A stretch of DNA of 64,000 nucleotides from Myxococcales bacterium UBA1660 (GTDB lineage Bacteria > Myxococcota_A > Polyangia > Polyangiales > Houyiibacteriaceae), in NCBI GenBank assembly GCA_002320815.1, contig DCLA01000072.1:65319-129318 (forward strand), given 5' to 3'. The notes beneath the pieces are model-generated. The model was not told the DNA's origin, ran no database searches, and saw only the letters and a program-made list of their open reading frames with translations. This document shows positions 17,703 through 26,587 of the stretch, piece by piece (the first letter of the stretch is position 1; every line of letters begins with the position of its first letter). The translations under genes were made by a program, and so were the position numbers.

Positions 17703-18527
17703 ATGTTGCGCTCCCTCCTGATCAAGGTGCCCACGGTGGTGCTGGCGGTGGCTGCCTTCCTGCTCCTCGATGGCGCGGCGGCGGTCCTGGCGGCGACCGC
17801 GATCGCCGTGCTGGGCACCGGGGTCCTGATGGCGTTGGTGCTCCACCCGAACTCCAGCGCCTGGGTGAAGACGCGCTCGCGCGCGGACGGCGCGACCGAC
17901 GCGGTGGCGCTCACCTTCGACGACGGGCCCGACCCGAGCTCCACCCCGGCCATCGCGCGCATCCTGGCCGACCACGGGATCCAGGCGGCCTTCTTCGTGG
18001 TGGGCGAGCGGGTCGCGGCGCATCCCGAGCTGGTCCGGGAGCTCCACGCGGCGGGACACCTGGTCTGCAACCACACCTACGGCCACCCCCTCGCGCTGCA
18101 CTTCTCGCTGTGGTCCACCGCGCGCCGCGAGCTGCGCGCCTGCAACGCGGCCATCGCGAAGGTGCTCGGCCGGGAGCCCACGCTCTTCCGCGCGCCCCAG
18201 GGCATCAAGAACCCGGCGTTGGGCGACGTGGTGGGCGAGCTGGCGATGACCGCGGTCGGCTGGGACGTGCGCGGGCTGGACTCGCTGAGCGACGACGCCC
18301 GGGCCATCGAGCGGCGGGTCCTCGCCGGGGCGCGGCCGGGCGGGGTGGTGATGCTCCACGACGGCACCGGGCTCGGGGGCCTCGACGACCGCCGCGCGAC
18401 CATCGAGGCCCTCCCGGGGATCATCGCGGGCATCCGGGCGCGGGGCATGCGCTTCACGCGCCTGGATCAGCTCCTCGAGGTCGAGCCCTACCGCGAGCCG
18501 GCGGCCCCGGCCGCGCTGGCCGCGTGA
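17703..18527 (+). CDS. Polysaccharide deacetylase (NodB domain)
   Basis: A 274-residue membrane-anchored metal-dependent deacetylase (carbohydrate esterase 4). Two N-terminal hydrophobic helices (residues about 5-45) precede the catalytic domain. Motif 1 is TFDDGPD (71-77, catalytic Asp73 and metal Asp74), motif 2 is HTYGH (metal His124 and His128), motif 3 FRAPQG, and motif 5 MLHDG. All key residues are present, so it should be active outside the inner membrane on N-acetylated glycans such as peptidoglycan or an exopolysaccharide. Its stop overlaps the start of the next gene by 4 bp (GTGA). Confidence 0.9.
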   Translation: MLRSLLIKVPTVVLAVAAFLLLDGAAAVLAATAIAVLGTGVLMALVLHPNSSAWVKTRSRADGATDAVALTFDDGPDPSSTPAIARILADHGIQAAFFVVGERVAAHPELVRELHAAGHLVCNHTYGHPLALHFSLWSTARRELRACNAAIAKVLGREPTLFRAPQGIKNPALGDVVGELAMTAVGWDVRGLDSLSDDARAIERRVLAGARPGGVVMLHDGTGLGGLDDRRATIEALPGIIAGIRARGMRFTRLDQLLEVEPYREPAAPAALAA

Positions 18528-19495
18528 GCGCGTCGGCGCCGCTCGCCGCGCCCGAGGTGCGGGTGCTCTCGGTCCCCGACCTCGACGTCGAGGCCCACGC
18601 GGCGCTTCAGCAGGAGGTCTTCGGCGCGGTCCTCGAGGAGAACGGGATCCCCCTCGAGCGCCTGGGCCCGGCGGTCTTCGCGTGGAAACTCGCGCCCCCC
18701 GCGGGCCAGGCGCGGGTGGCGGTCGTCGAGGGGCGCGCGGGGTACCTCGCGAGCTGCACCGCCTACCCGCTGATCCTGGCCCGGGGCGCGGAGCGGATCC
18801 GCGGCTGGCACCTCTGCGACGCGGCGACCGCGGCCGAGGCGCGGGGCCAGGGCCACTTCGGCCGCGTGCTCGGCGCGTTGACCGCCAGCGTGCCCGGCGA
18901 CGAGTGGGTCTTCGCGTTCCCCAACGGCCAATCGCGACCGGCCTTCGAGTCGCGGGCCTTCACCAACCTGCAGAAGGTGCCCCTCTGGTTTCGGCCCGTC
19001 GGCGGTAGCACCCGCCGGAGCGAGCGAGTGGTGCCGACGGACCGCTTCGGCGCGGACCACGAGGCCTTCGCCGACCAGGTCGCCGACGCCAGCGGTATGA
19101 TGGCCCTGCGCTCCGCCGGCTACCTCGGGTGGCGCTACGGGGCGCATCCCTACTTCGACTACCAACGCCTCGAGCTCCGGCGCGACGGCCGGCTCGCCGG
19201 GCTGATGGTGCTCAACCGGATGGTGGCGCGAGGACGCACGTCGCTCTGGGTGATGGAGCTCCTCGGGGCCGACCCGGAGGCGCGCCGCGAGCTCGCGCTC
19301 ACCGCCCGCGCGCTGGGCCAGGAGCAGGGGTGCGACGCGCTCCTCGCGGCGTCGAGCGCGAAGCTCCCCGGCGCCCTGCGCATCCCGCCCTGCTTCCTGC
19401 CCAAGCAGCACGTGCTCATGGTCCGCGCGGCCGCCGGCCCGGGGCCGGACCCCGGCGCGTGGGAGGTCCAGACCGGCGACTGGGACACCTTCTGA
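18524..19495 (+). CDS. GNAT-like acetyltransferase
   Basis: A 323-residue protein that starts with GTG overlapping the deacetylase stop by 4 bp. The first 130 residues look like a GNAT acyltransferase: ATAAEARGQGHFGRVLGAL has the acetyl-CoA-binding R/Q-x-x-G-x-G/A pattern, followed by WVFAFPNGQSRPAFESRAF, typical of GNATs whose acceptor is bound nearby. The second half (from about 190) resembles a second, degenerate GNAT/FemAB-like fold. Coupling to the deacetylase suggests the pair edits acetyl groups on a surface glycan, an inference. Confidence 0.7.
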   Translation: MSASAPLAAPEVRVLSVPDLDVEAHAALQQEVFGAVLEENGIPLERLGPAVFAWKLAPPAGQARVAVVEGRAGYLASCTAYPLILARGAERIRGWHLCDAATAAEARGQGHFGRVLGALTASVPGDEWVFAFPNGQSRPAFESRAFTNLQKVPLWFRPVGGSTRRSERVVPTDRFGADHEAFADQVADASGMMALRSAGYLGWRYGAHPYFDYQRLELRRDGRLAGLMVLNRMVARGRTSLWVMELLGADPEARRELALTARALGQEQGCDALLAASSAKLPGALRIPPCFLPKQHVLMVRAAAGPGPDPGAWEVQTGDWDTF

Positions 19496-19564
19496 GCCCG
19501 CGGCCCGGGCGCTAGCAGGAAGATGAAAAGCGGCCGAAGGTCGCGTTTCATCGACCTGCTCCCT

Positions 19565-19618
19565 TGCCCCGCCGCAGGCGGATGCCCCGCCGAAGGCGGT
19601 TGCCCCGCCGCAGGCGGA
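19565..19618. repeat. Three tandem 18-bp hairpin units
   Basis: TGCCCCGCCGCAGGCGGA is repeated at 19565, 19583 (two changes) and 19601. Each unit holds a CCGCC/GGCGG stem around a three-base GCA (or GAA) loop, the same loop as in the hairpins at 4770-4839. Around it (19496-19650) I see no gene. Confidence 0.7.
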
Positions 19619-19650
19619 TGCCTCCGTGTTCTAGGAGCGAATGGCTTTGA

Positions 19651-19899
19651 TCCGACGCCGCGGAGGAGCGCCATCAGCAGGTTGCCCTTGGTGTTGCACT
19701 GGCCGTAGCCGTCGCGGAGGACCTCGCTCGCGGCGAGGTCGTCGGAGCGGTTGTAGCCGAACACGATCTCGTCTTTGACGAACGAGTAGACGGCGCCGAT
19801 GCGCTCGTAGGGCGGCCGGTCGCGCCAGCCGCGGGTGCGGATGAGGTCCTGGATGGCCGGGGCCTCGAAGTCGAGGATGGAGGTGGGTCGCTGCTGCAT
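19651..19899 (-). pseudogene. Truncated transglutaminase-like gene remnant
   Basis: The first 83 codons of a transglutaminase-like protein start at ATG 19899. The segment reads into EVLRDGYGQCNTKGNLLMAL, which holds the catalytic-Cys motif of the family, and then LLRGVG; relatives continue into a His/Asp region of about 100 more residues. Here the similarity stops at about 19651 and the frame passes into AT-richer sequence and then the 18-bp hairpin repeats. The catalytic His and Asp are therefore missing and the product is probably inactive. It may have been cut by insertion of the repeat tract or by deletion. Confidence 0.65.
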
Positions 19900-19926
19900 G
19901 ACCCCACCCTGGCCCCGGTCGCTGCC

Positions 19927-20646
19927 TCAGCCTTGAACGTAGCGGCTGAACCCGACGGCCCGGGAGGGCGTGAAGCCGAAGAGCTGCTTGAACTGCCGGG
20001 AGAGGTGGGCCGAGTCCGCGTAGCCGGCGGCGTGGGCCGCCTCGGTGAGCGAGGCCCCCCCGAGCGCTGCGCTGGCCGCGACCAGCGCGCGGCGCCACAC
20101 GAGATAGCCCCGCCAGGAGCTGCCCACTTGATCGGCGAAGAGGTGGCGGAAGCGACCCTCGGAGAGGTGGACCTGGCCCAGCGCGGCCGCCAGATCGACG
20201 TCGGGCCAGCGCGCCGTCGCTTCCATCTCGTCGAGCCAGGCGAGGACCCGCGCGACGCGCGGATCGCGGGCGTCGGGCGGGGTGGTCGCCGTCTCGGCCA
20301 GCCGCTCCAGCGCGTCTTCGGGGCCGGCCGCGGCGAGAGGCGGTTCGACGACGGCGACATCGGCCGCGCCGAGCCAACGGTCGCGGAGGGCCCGGGCCAG
20401 GGAGCCCTCGGGCTCGAGGAGGACCACCAGACCTCCCGCCAGCTCCAGCGCGTGCCGGGTCCCGTTGGCGACGACCAGCGTGGCCCCCCGGTGTTCGCTA
20501 CCGCCCACCCGGAGCCGCGCGGGGCCGACGGTGACCTGCAGCGCGTGGTGGGCGTGAGGCGCGTTGTCGACGACGTGGCCGGCGAAGATCAGCGCGTCGC
20601 CCAGCCGATGGATCGCGATGGCGCTGGCCGGCGGGTCAGAGCCGAT
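19927..20646 (-). CDS. AraC-family regulator, start codon uncertain
   Basis: About 239 residues. The C-terminal AraC domain has two helix-turn-helix units: one around DLAAALGQVHLSEGRFRHLF, the other around LTEAAHAAGYADSAHLSRQF, followed by KQLFGFTPSRAV. The N-terminal part looks like a short cupin-type sensing domain (GHVVDNAPHAHHALQVTV). No ATG, GTG or TTG lies in the plausible start zone; an ATC at 20646-20644 is well placed behind GGGAGGGG, and I use it as the left limit. The gene overlaps the end of the acyl-CoA synthetase gene, so it is probably coupled to it and may respond to its product. Confidence 0.65.
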   Translation of the reverse strand: MGSDPPASAIAIHRLGDALIFAGHVVDNAPHAHHALQVTVGPARLRVGGSEHRGATLVVANGTRHALELAGGLVVLLEPEGSLARALRDRWLGAADVAVVEPPLAAAGPEDALERLAETATTPPDARDPRVARVLAWLDEMEATARWPDVDLAAALGQVHLSEGRFRHLFADQVGSSWRGYLVWRRALVAASAALGGASLTEAAHAAGYADSAHLSRQFKQLFGFTPSRAVGFSRYVQG

Positions 20647-22519
20647 GGGTCCCCTCCCGGACCGCGGCCCAGCGCTCCCCGTCGAGCGGCACGTAGCGCT
20701 CGCCGTCGAGGACGAAGAGGGGCCCCTCGACCTCGGCCGGGTCGACGCCCTCCTTGGCGAAGGTGGTCTTGCGGACCTTGTGGGTTCCCGTGGTGTCCAG
20801 GGCGCGGACCACTCGGACGAAGCGCGGGCGCGCATACGCCGGCAGGCGGGCGGCGGCGCGCGCGAAGGCGGCGGGATCGAACTCGCCGGCGGGGACCACC
20901 ACCGCCAGGCCCGCGCGGCCCTCGTGGCCGGGGACCGCGACGCCGACCACGGTGACCTCGGCGAGGGCCTCGCTCTCGCCCAGGGTGTCGGCCACCTCCG
21001 CCGTGGAGACGTTCTCGCCCTTCCAGCGGAAGGTGTCCCCGATGCGGTCGACGAAATAGAAGTAGTCGTCTTCGTCGCGGCGCAGGAGGTCCCCGCTGCG
21101 GAAGTAGCGGTCCCCGGTGCGGAAGACGTCGTGGAGGACCTTCTTCCGGGTGGCGTCCTCGCTCGTATAACCGCGGAAGTCGGTGGCCGCGGTGAGCGGG
21201 CGATCGCTGAGCTTCACCAGGAGCTCCCCCGGCTCGCCGATGTCGGTGTCGATCAGGAAGCCGTACCGGTCCCGGACGTGCTCGTCGCGGTCGACGTCGT
21301 ACTTCACCAGGCGCATCCACCCGCTGCGCCGGAGGGGCACGTGGCCCACCGCGCCGACCCGGCCCTCGAGGTTGATGATGAAGCCCGGGGCCTCGGTGGC
21401 GGCATAGAACTCCCGGACCAGGGGGATCTGAAAGCGCTCCTGGAAGCGGGGCCACACGTCGGGCCGCAGACCATTGCCCACGGCGACGCGCACCCGGTGA
21501 CCCGTCTCGCCCTCGCGCTCGGGCGCGGCGACCAGGTAGCGACAGAGCTCGCCGATGTAGAGGAGCGCGGTGGCGCCGTAGCGGTGCACATCGTCCCAGT
21601 AGGCGCTGGCCGAGAAGCCGTCGCGGATGGCCATGGTGGCGCCGGCGGCGATGCAGCTCCCGGCGCCCAGCATGAACCCGCTGGCGTGGTAGAGGGGCAG
21701 CGGCGAGTAGAGCACGTCGCCCGGGCCCAGCTCGAAGACCAGCTCGGCGAAGCCGGCCGCGGCGGTGACCGCGCGGCCATGGGAGATGCGGCAGGGCTTG
21801 GGCAGGCCGGTGGTCCCGCTGGTGTAGATGTAGATGAAGTCCGGCTCGTCGGCCTTCTCGCCCCCGAGGAGCATCTTGGCCTTGGCGCTCAAGGCTTCGG
21901 TCATCGGGCGGCGCACCGGCGCGAAGGTCTCGCTGGGCGCGTGGGCCAGGGCGGTCTCCAGGGGCGCGTCGCGCTCCCCGTAGACGAGGGGATCGCGGTC
22001 GAGGGCGCGCAGCGCCTCCTCGAAGCGGCGCTCGGCCACGACCAGCCGCGGCGCCGCCGAGTCGATGGCGTGGGCGAGCTGACGGCCTTCGAGGTGGTGG
22101 TTCACCAGGGCCGCGGTGCCCCCCGCGCGCGCGACGCCCAGGACCAGGGCGACGTAAGCGGGCGCGTTGGTCCCCACCAGCGCCACGACGTCCCCGGCGC
22201 CCACCCCGCGCTCGGCCAGCACGTGGGCGATGCGGGAGGTGCGCCGGTCGAGGTCGCCCCAGGTGAGCCGCTCGGTGTCCATCACGAAGGCGAGCCCGCC
22301 GGGATCCTTGGCCGCGTTGCGGATGGCCGCGTCGACCAGGGTGCCGCCCGCCGCGGCGCTGGCCACCAGCGGCAGGGTCCCCAGGGCGAGCCGCGGCAAC
22401 GCGCCGAGCTCCTGCTTCAGGGGTTCGCGATAGGAGCTGCGCCCCAGGCCGCGCACCACGTCCTTGGCGGTGCCGAAGGTGGCGTCGAAGAGACGAGCGA
22501 AGCGGGACTCACCAGCCAT
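20636..22519 (-). CDS. Long-chain / very-long-chain acyl-CoA synthetase
   Basis: A 627-residue AMP-forming enzyme that activates fatty acids to acyl-CoA. The P-loop YTSGTTGLPKPCRISHG is intact, as are the A5-type FYAATEAPG, the STGD-like FRTGDRYFRSGDLLRRD and the hinge DRIGDTFRWKGENVSTAEV with the late Lys in THKVRKTTF. The ordering and the FDATFGTAKD leader are closest to the FATP/very-long-chain group (FadD6-like). ATG 22519 is the only good start. The AraC-type gene overlaps its 3' end. Confidence 0.9.
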   Translation of the reverse strand: MAGESRFARLFDATFGTAKDVVRGLGRSSYREPLKQELGALPRLALGTLPLVASAAAGGTLVDAAIRNAAKDPGGLAFVMDTERLTWGDLDRRTSRIAHVLAERGVGAGDVVALVGTNAPAYVALVLGVARAGGTAALVNHHLEGRQLAHAIDSAAPRLVVAERRFEEALRALDRDPLVYGERDAPLETALAHAPSETFAPVRRPMTEALSAKAKMLLGGEKADEPDFIYIYTSGTTGLPKPCRISHGRAVTAAAGFAELVFELGPGDVLYSPLPLYHASGFMLGAGSCIAAGATMAIRDGFSASAYWDDVHRYGATALLYIGELCRYLVAAPEREGETGHRVRVAVGNGLRPDVWPRFQERFQIPLVREFYAATEAPGFIINLEGRVGAVGHVPLRRSGWMRLVKYDVDRDEHVRDRYGFLIDTDIGEPGELLVKLSDRPLTAATDFRGYTSEDATRKKVLHDVFRTGDRYFRSGDLLRRDEDDYFYFVDRIGDTFRWKGENVSTAEVADTLGESEALAEVTVVGVAVPGHEGRAGLAVVVPAGEFDPAAFARAAARLPAYARPRFVRVVRALDTTGTHKVRKTTFAKEGVDPAEVEGPLFVLDGERYVPLDGERWAAVREGTHRL

Positions 22520-22564
22520 CGCCGGCAGCTTACACGCTCGGGTGGGGCGACCGCGTCGGCGGCG

Positions 22565-24178
22565 TCAACGAGGGCGTTCGAGGGCGCTCCACTCGCAGAC
22601 GAAGACCAGGTCGTCGCCCTCGCGGTGGTAGCGGGAGTCGCTCATGGTGGCGCCCACCAGCTCCAGGCCGCGGTGGAGGTAGCCGGCGACGCGCGCGGCG
22701 ATGCACTCCGCGAAGACCACCCCATCGCCGATGCGCATGCGGGCGTGGCGATCGTCCACCGACTCCACCATCCAGCTCCCCACGTCGTAGTAGAGCCGGT
22801 AGATCTCGCCGCTGGTGTCGAGGAAGGGCGCGATGCCCTCCTTGAGCCCCTGGCGCCGGAACACCTCGTAGGGGCCACCGTCGCCGAATGCGTAGTCGGC
22901 GCTGGCGGCGCCGGTGGCGAAGGCCAGGCGGTAGGTGGCCAGATCTCCCCAGAGGCGCTCGGCGGCCTCGGTGAGCTCGAACATCACGCCGCCGTCGTAC
23001 CAGTTGGAGACCATCACCGGCGTCTGCAGCGCCAAGCGCACCGGCGCGCTGCAGAGCTCGACGATGCGCGCCAGGCCCTCCTCGCCCTGGATGGCCACCA
23101 GATACGCCAGGGTGGCCTTGATCGCCGCGCCCTTCACGCGCCACTTCAGGGGGGCCGGCGGCGGGTAGGTCGCGTGGCGCCCGAGCTGGGGCTCGGCCTC
23201 GTCGAGGGCCCGGGAGCGGACCAGGCCGTCGTCGATGCGCCGCTTTCGTTCGCGCCGCTCGCGCTCGAAGAACGAACCGGCGTAGTCGCCCAGCCGCACG
23301 GTGCGGCCCTCTTCTTCGGCGAGCGCGCGCTGGATGGCGCCCAGGCGCTCGGCCACGCTGAGGGCGGTCTCCGGGCGCATCGCCGGGTCCTTGGCGAGGA
23401 GCACGAAGAGGAGCTGGACGATCTCCGGCGGGACGTCCTCGCGCTCGTCCATGATGTCCGGCGGGGGCTCGTGGAGGATCCGGCGGGCGCCCTCGGCCCC
23501 ATCGGAGCCGTGGTAGAGCCGCCGGCCGGCCAGGAGCTCGTAGAGCACCACGCCCAGGGCGAAGAGGTCGGCGCGCCGATCGGGCTCTTCGAAGCGGAGC
23601 TGCTCGGGGGCCATGTAGCCCACCTTGCCCTTGAGCACGCCGGTGCTGGTGGCGGCCCGATCCTCGTCTTCGCTGGACCCCGGTGCGGCCTTGGCGATCC
23701 CGAAGTCGGCGATGCGCGCCCGGCCGGCGAAGTCGATGAGCACGTTGTGCGGAGAGACGTCCCGGTGGACCACCAGGAGCCCGCCGGCCTGTTCGTGCAC
23801 CGCGTGGAGGCCAAGGGCGATCTGCCGGGTCACGTCCACGCAGACCTGCAGCGGCATCTCCTCGTCGAGGCGCTTCACCGCCGAGTAGAGCTCGGCCAGC
23901 GAGATCCCGTCGACGTAGTCCATGGCCAGGTAGGGGCCGTCGGTGTCCCGTCCCGTGCCGTGGACCTTCAGCACGTTGGGGTGGGTGACGTTGCCCGCCA
24001 GGCGGGCTTCGTCGAACAGAGTGCGACGGGCGCGGGGATCGTCCCGGAGGTGCGGATGCAGCCGTTTGACCGCGAAGAGAGCCCCGGAGCGGTCCCCCCG
24101 CTCGACCGCTACGTAGACCCTCGCCATGCCGCCCGAGGCGATCTCGCAGAGATGTCGGTATCCACGAGGCGAAGCCAT
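22565..24178 (-). CDS. Ser/Thr protein kinase with DUF2378-like C-terminal domain
   Basis: A 537-residue cytoplasmic kinase. Residues 1-285 form the kinase: Gly-rich loop ASGGMARVYVA, Lys38 (FAVKRL), catalytic loop HRDVSPHN (Asp140, Asn145), DFG 158-160 and GYMAPEQLR. After a charged linker, the last 200 residues (KWRVKGAAIKATLAYLV..., NWYDGGVMFELT..., YYDVGSWMVESV) resemble the Myxococcales-restricted TIGR02265/DUF2378 domain; I am moderately sure of this. ATG 24178 is chosen over 24208. No transmembrane segment or PASTA repeat is present. The start lies only 28 bp from that of a divergent HTH gene. Confidence 0.88.
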   Translation of the reverse strand: MASPRGYRHLCEIASGGMARVYVAVERGDRSGALFAVKRLHPHLRDDPRARRTLFDEARLAGNVTHPNVLKVHGTGRDTDGPYLAMDYVDGISLAELYSAVKRLDEEMPLQVCVDVTRQIALGLHAVHEQAGGLLVVHRDVSPHNVLIDFAGRARIADFGIAKAAPGSSEDEDRAATSTGVLKGKVGYMAPEQLRFEEPDRRADLFALGVVLYELLAGRRLYHGSDGAEGARRILHEPPPDIMDEREDVPPEIVQLLFVLLAKDPAMRPETALSVAERLGAIQRALAEEEGRTVRLGDYAGSFFERERRERKRRIDDGLVRSRALDEAEPQLGRHATYPPPAPLKWRVKGAAIKATLAYLVAIQGEEGLARIVELCSAPVRLALQTPVMVSNWYDGGVMFELTEAAERLWGDLATYRLAFATGAASADYAFGDGGPYEVFRRQGLKEGIAPFLDTSGEIYRLYYDVGSWMVESVDDRHARMRIGDGVVFAECIAARVAGYLHRGLELVGATMSDSRYHREGDDLVFVCEWSALERPR

Positions 24179-24206
24179 GGTGCACAATGTTACCCGACTG
24201 GAACGC

Positions 24207-25808
24207 ATGAAGCTCCGAAGCCTCGCTCAAAAGACTCACGCGGACGTTTGCTCCGGGCTGTTGCACAACGCGCGCGACGTCCTCGAGCAGCTCCGCGCGG
24301 AGGGGAGCGACGAGGCGCGAGCGTGGGAGGCGGCCATCGTCTGCGCCCGGCGGCTGGTCGACGCGGACGCCGGGCCCTGCCCGGACCTCGAGGGGCTCAC
24401 CGGACCGGCGGCGCTCCTGGCCGTGGCCCACCGCGAGCGCGAGGCGCTGATCGGGTGGGATCTCCCGGCGCTGGAGCGGATGGCCGCGGTGCGCGCGCGC
24501 ATCGGCGGGACCGACCGGGGCGAGCGGCGCGCGGCGGCCTGGGCGAAGATCCTGCGGGGCGAGGTCGAGGGGCTGGCCGACGAGGGCCGGGCCCTGCACG
24601 CCGCCGGATCCCAGGCCCAGGACGCCAGCATGGTCATCGACGCCCAGCTGGTCCGGGCGATGGCCGCGCTCACCGAGGACGATCTCGAGGAGGCCACCAG
24701 CCTGGCCCGGCGCGCCTCGCGGATGGCCCGCACCGAAGGGCTCCGGGGCGAACGATTCCTGGCCTCGATCCTCTTGGCCCGGGTGCGTCGCCGCGCGGGT
24801 CGGCCTCATCTGGCCACGCGGATCCTCTCCGCCTTGACCCCGATCGCGCCGCCGCCCTGGCAGGGGTGGCTCGTGTGGGAGCGGGTCCTGGCCGGGTCGC
24901 GGATCTTCCTGGAGTCGGACACCGATCCCCTCGTGGGCGCGCCGGACGTGCCCGCGGTGCGCGCCGCCGCGAGTCTCATCGGCTGGCTCCGGGCGGCGCG
25001 GGCGGGCGACGCCGAGGCCTTCGACGAGCGCCGCGACGCGACCTTGGCGCACACCGCCGGCTTCCGCGACATGGTCCGCGAGGCCACCGCGCTGGCCGCC
25101 GCCCTGGACCCGCGGGTGGCCATCGGCGAGGTCCCGCCCCGACTCGGGGCCTGGGCCCGGGGCGACGAAGAGGAGACCCCCGCCGGCCTCCACGGGATCG
25201 TGGGGCCGCCCGACGGGCCGGCGGACTCGACCATCGCCTCGGTGGTGGCGCGGCCGGATCGAGCGCCGCGGCGGATCCTGCGGGTCGCGGTGCCCTTGCT
25301 CCAGGCCGAAGGGGACGACCCGATGCGGCTCGAGCGAACCCGGCTCCGGCGGGGGCGGGTGGACACGGCGGTGGCCGCGCTGGCCCTCGCTGGCGCCAAG
25401 GGGCTCCCCGACCCGGTGCTCTTCGAGAAGGCCTACGAGTTCGAGTTCGTCCCCTCGCTCCACGCGGGGATCCTGGACGTGCTGGTCCACCGGATGCGCG
25501 CGCGCCTCGAGGGCGCGGCGACCGTCCATCGGGGTGGGGGGACCCTCCGCCTCGAGCCCCACGGAGTCCTCGTCCTGCCCGATCCCCGCTGCGTGGAGCA
25601 CGTCGAAGATCGGCTGCTGCGGGTGATCGCCCGCCACGGTGGGGTGACCACCCGGCAAGCGGCCCAGGAGCTGGACGTCAGCGTGCGCACCGCCCAGCTC
25701 GCGCTCCGCCGGCTCCTGGAGAGCGGCGACTGCGTACTCAACCGCGACGGCCGGCGCGTGGAGTACCTGGTGGAGGACACCACCTTCACCGAGCCCACCC
25801 GCTACTGA
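24207..25808 (+). CDS. Helical-repeat protein with C-terminal winged helix-turn-helix
   Basis: A 533-residue cytoplasmic protein. About 400 residues are Ala/Leu/Arg-rich helices in pairs, similar in style to TPR repeats but without a clear consensus. The C-terminus has a DNA-binding motif, RHGGVTTRQAAQELDVSVRTAQLALRRLL (residues about 470-500), followed by a beta-wing with NRDGRRVEYLVED. The combination suggests a signalling-dependent transcription factor. ATG 24207 (MKLRSLAQ) is chosen; ATGs further upstream overlap the divergent kinase gene. The shared start region suggests the kinase and this protein are partners, perhaps kinase and target; that is an inference. Confidence 0.7.
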   Translation: MKLRSLAQKTHADVCSGLLHNARDVLEQLRAEGSDEARAWEAAIVCARRLVDADAGPCPDLEGLTGPAALLAVAHREREALIGWDLPALERMAAVRARIGGTDRGERRAAAWAKILRGEVEGLADEGRALHAAGSQAQDASMVIDAQLVRAMAALTEDDLEEATSLARRASRMARTEGLRGERFLASILLARVRRRAGRPHLATRILSALTPIAPPPWQGWLVWERVLAGSRIFLESDTDPLVGAPDVPAVRAAASLIGWLRAARAGDAEAFDERRDATLAHTAGFRDMVREATALAAALDPRVAIGEVPPRLGAWARGDEEETPAGLHGIVGPPDGPADSTIASVVARPDRAPRRILRVAVPLLQAEGDDPMRLERTRLRRGRVDTAVAALALAGAKGLPDPVLFEKAYEFEFVPSLHAGILDVLVHRMRARLEGAATVHRGGGTLRLEPHGVLVLPDPRCVEHVEDRLLRVIARHGGVTTRQAAQELDVSVRTAQLALRRLLESGDCVLNRDGRRVEYLVEDTTFTEPTRY

Positions 25809-25901
25809 GCCGGGAGCGGAGCGCTTCGTGCTTCCCAACGCGCGGGCGACCCTTTAGGCTCCAGGGCACAACGGCCGCAAGGGCGGCCGGGGGAGCAAGA
25901 C

Positions 25902-26288
25902 ATGCCGACGTGGGCCGAGGTTCAGGAATACGCGCGCTCGAAGTACAAGCTCGCGGAGGACAAGGAAAACAGCTTCAAGCTGGTCTTCGAGTACCAGAAC
26001 AAGCGCTTGCAGGCGGTCATCGTCTCGCGCTTCGAAGCGATGAACCGCGAGTGGTGCGACTTCGCCTCCGCCGCGTGTCGTCTGAACCAGATGAACCCCG
26101 AGGTCGCGCTGCGGAAGAACTTCGACTTCGCGGTGGGAGGCCTGGCCCTCGACCGCGAGATCTACGTCGTCCGCTACAGCGTGCAGATGGCCACCATGGA
26201 CATGGAGGAGTTCGAGCTCCCGCTCCACGTCGTGGCCTCCACCGCGGACAAGATCGAGCAAGAGTTCGCCGCCGCCGACGACTTCTAG
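25902..26288 (+). CDS. Small YbjN / secretion-chaperone-like protein
   Basis: A 128-residue soluble protein with a mixed alpha/beta pattern: helix, strands FKLVFEYQNKRLQAVIVSRF, helices, strand AVGGLALDREIYVVRYSVQM, strand-helix FELPLHVVASTADKIEQEF. The order matches the YbjN/type III secretion chaperone-like fold that binds protein partners; this call is by pattern and not certain. It begins a tight row of three genes: 4 bp to the next start. A similar C-terminal pattern is seen in the third gene of the row (caspase-like, residues 300-410). It may be a chaperone or inhibitor of that protein. Confidence 0.6.
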   Translation: MPTWAEVQEYARSKYKLAEDKENSFKLVFEYQNKRLQAVIVSRFEAMNREWCDFASAACRLNQMNPEVALRKNFDFAVGGLALDREIYVVRYSVQMATMDMEEFELPLHVVASTADKIEQEFAAADDF

Positions 26289-26292
26289 GGCG

Positions 26293-26586
26293 GTGCGTCG
26301 CCCTCTCTGGGTGAACGTCGTCCACGGGCTCGTCCTCCTCAACTTCCTGACGGGGATGGGCTACGCCGCCTATGTCCTCTTCGTGGTGCTCGCGCCCGAA
26401 GGGGGCGGCGGACCTCTGTGGAGCCGCGCGGCCGAGGTGCCCATGGAGCTGATGGCTCGCCGTCGGCTCTACGCCCTCGAGTTCTGGGTCGCCTTCGCCG
26501 GCTTCGCCGTCTATCTCGCGCTGACGGAGATCGTTCCCCGGATGCGCGTCGGACCCGAGCCCGCGAGCCCACCGGAAGGGGAGTGA
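26293..26586 (+). CDS. Two-helix inner-membrane protein
   Basis: A 97-residue protein beginning with GTG 26293. Two hydrophobic helices are seen, VNVVHGLVLLNFLTGMGYAA (residues 6-25) and on to about 30, and LEFWVAFAGFAVYLALTEIV (about 59-78), with a short soluble loop containing SRAAEVPMELMARRRL. The start lies 4 bp after the stop of the chaperone-like gene, and the stop is 1 bp before the ATG of the caspase-like gene. It could be a membrane anchor or effector for this set. No family recognised. Confidence 0.65.
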   Translation: MRRPLWVNVVHGLVLLNFLTGMGYAAYVLFVVLAPEGGGGPLWSRAAEVPMELMARRRLYALEFWVAFAGFAVYLALTEIVPRMRVGPEPASPPEGE

Positions 26587-26587
26587 G

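Noticed and set aside
20564..26314. A 1916-codon plus-strand open frame
   Set aside because: It runs opposite to the acyl-CoA synthetase and kinase genes and in a different frame from the HTH gene. Its product is Gly/Ala/Arg/His-rich with no domain. In GC-rich DNA antisense frames often lack stops.
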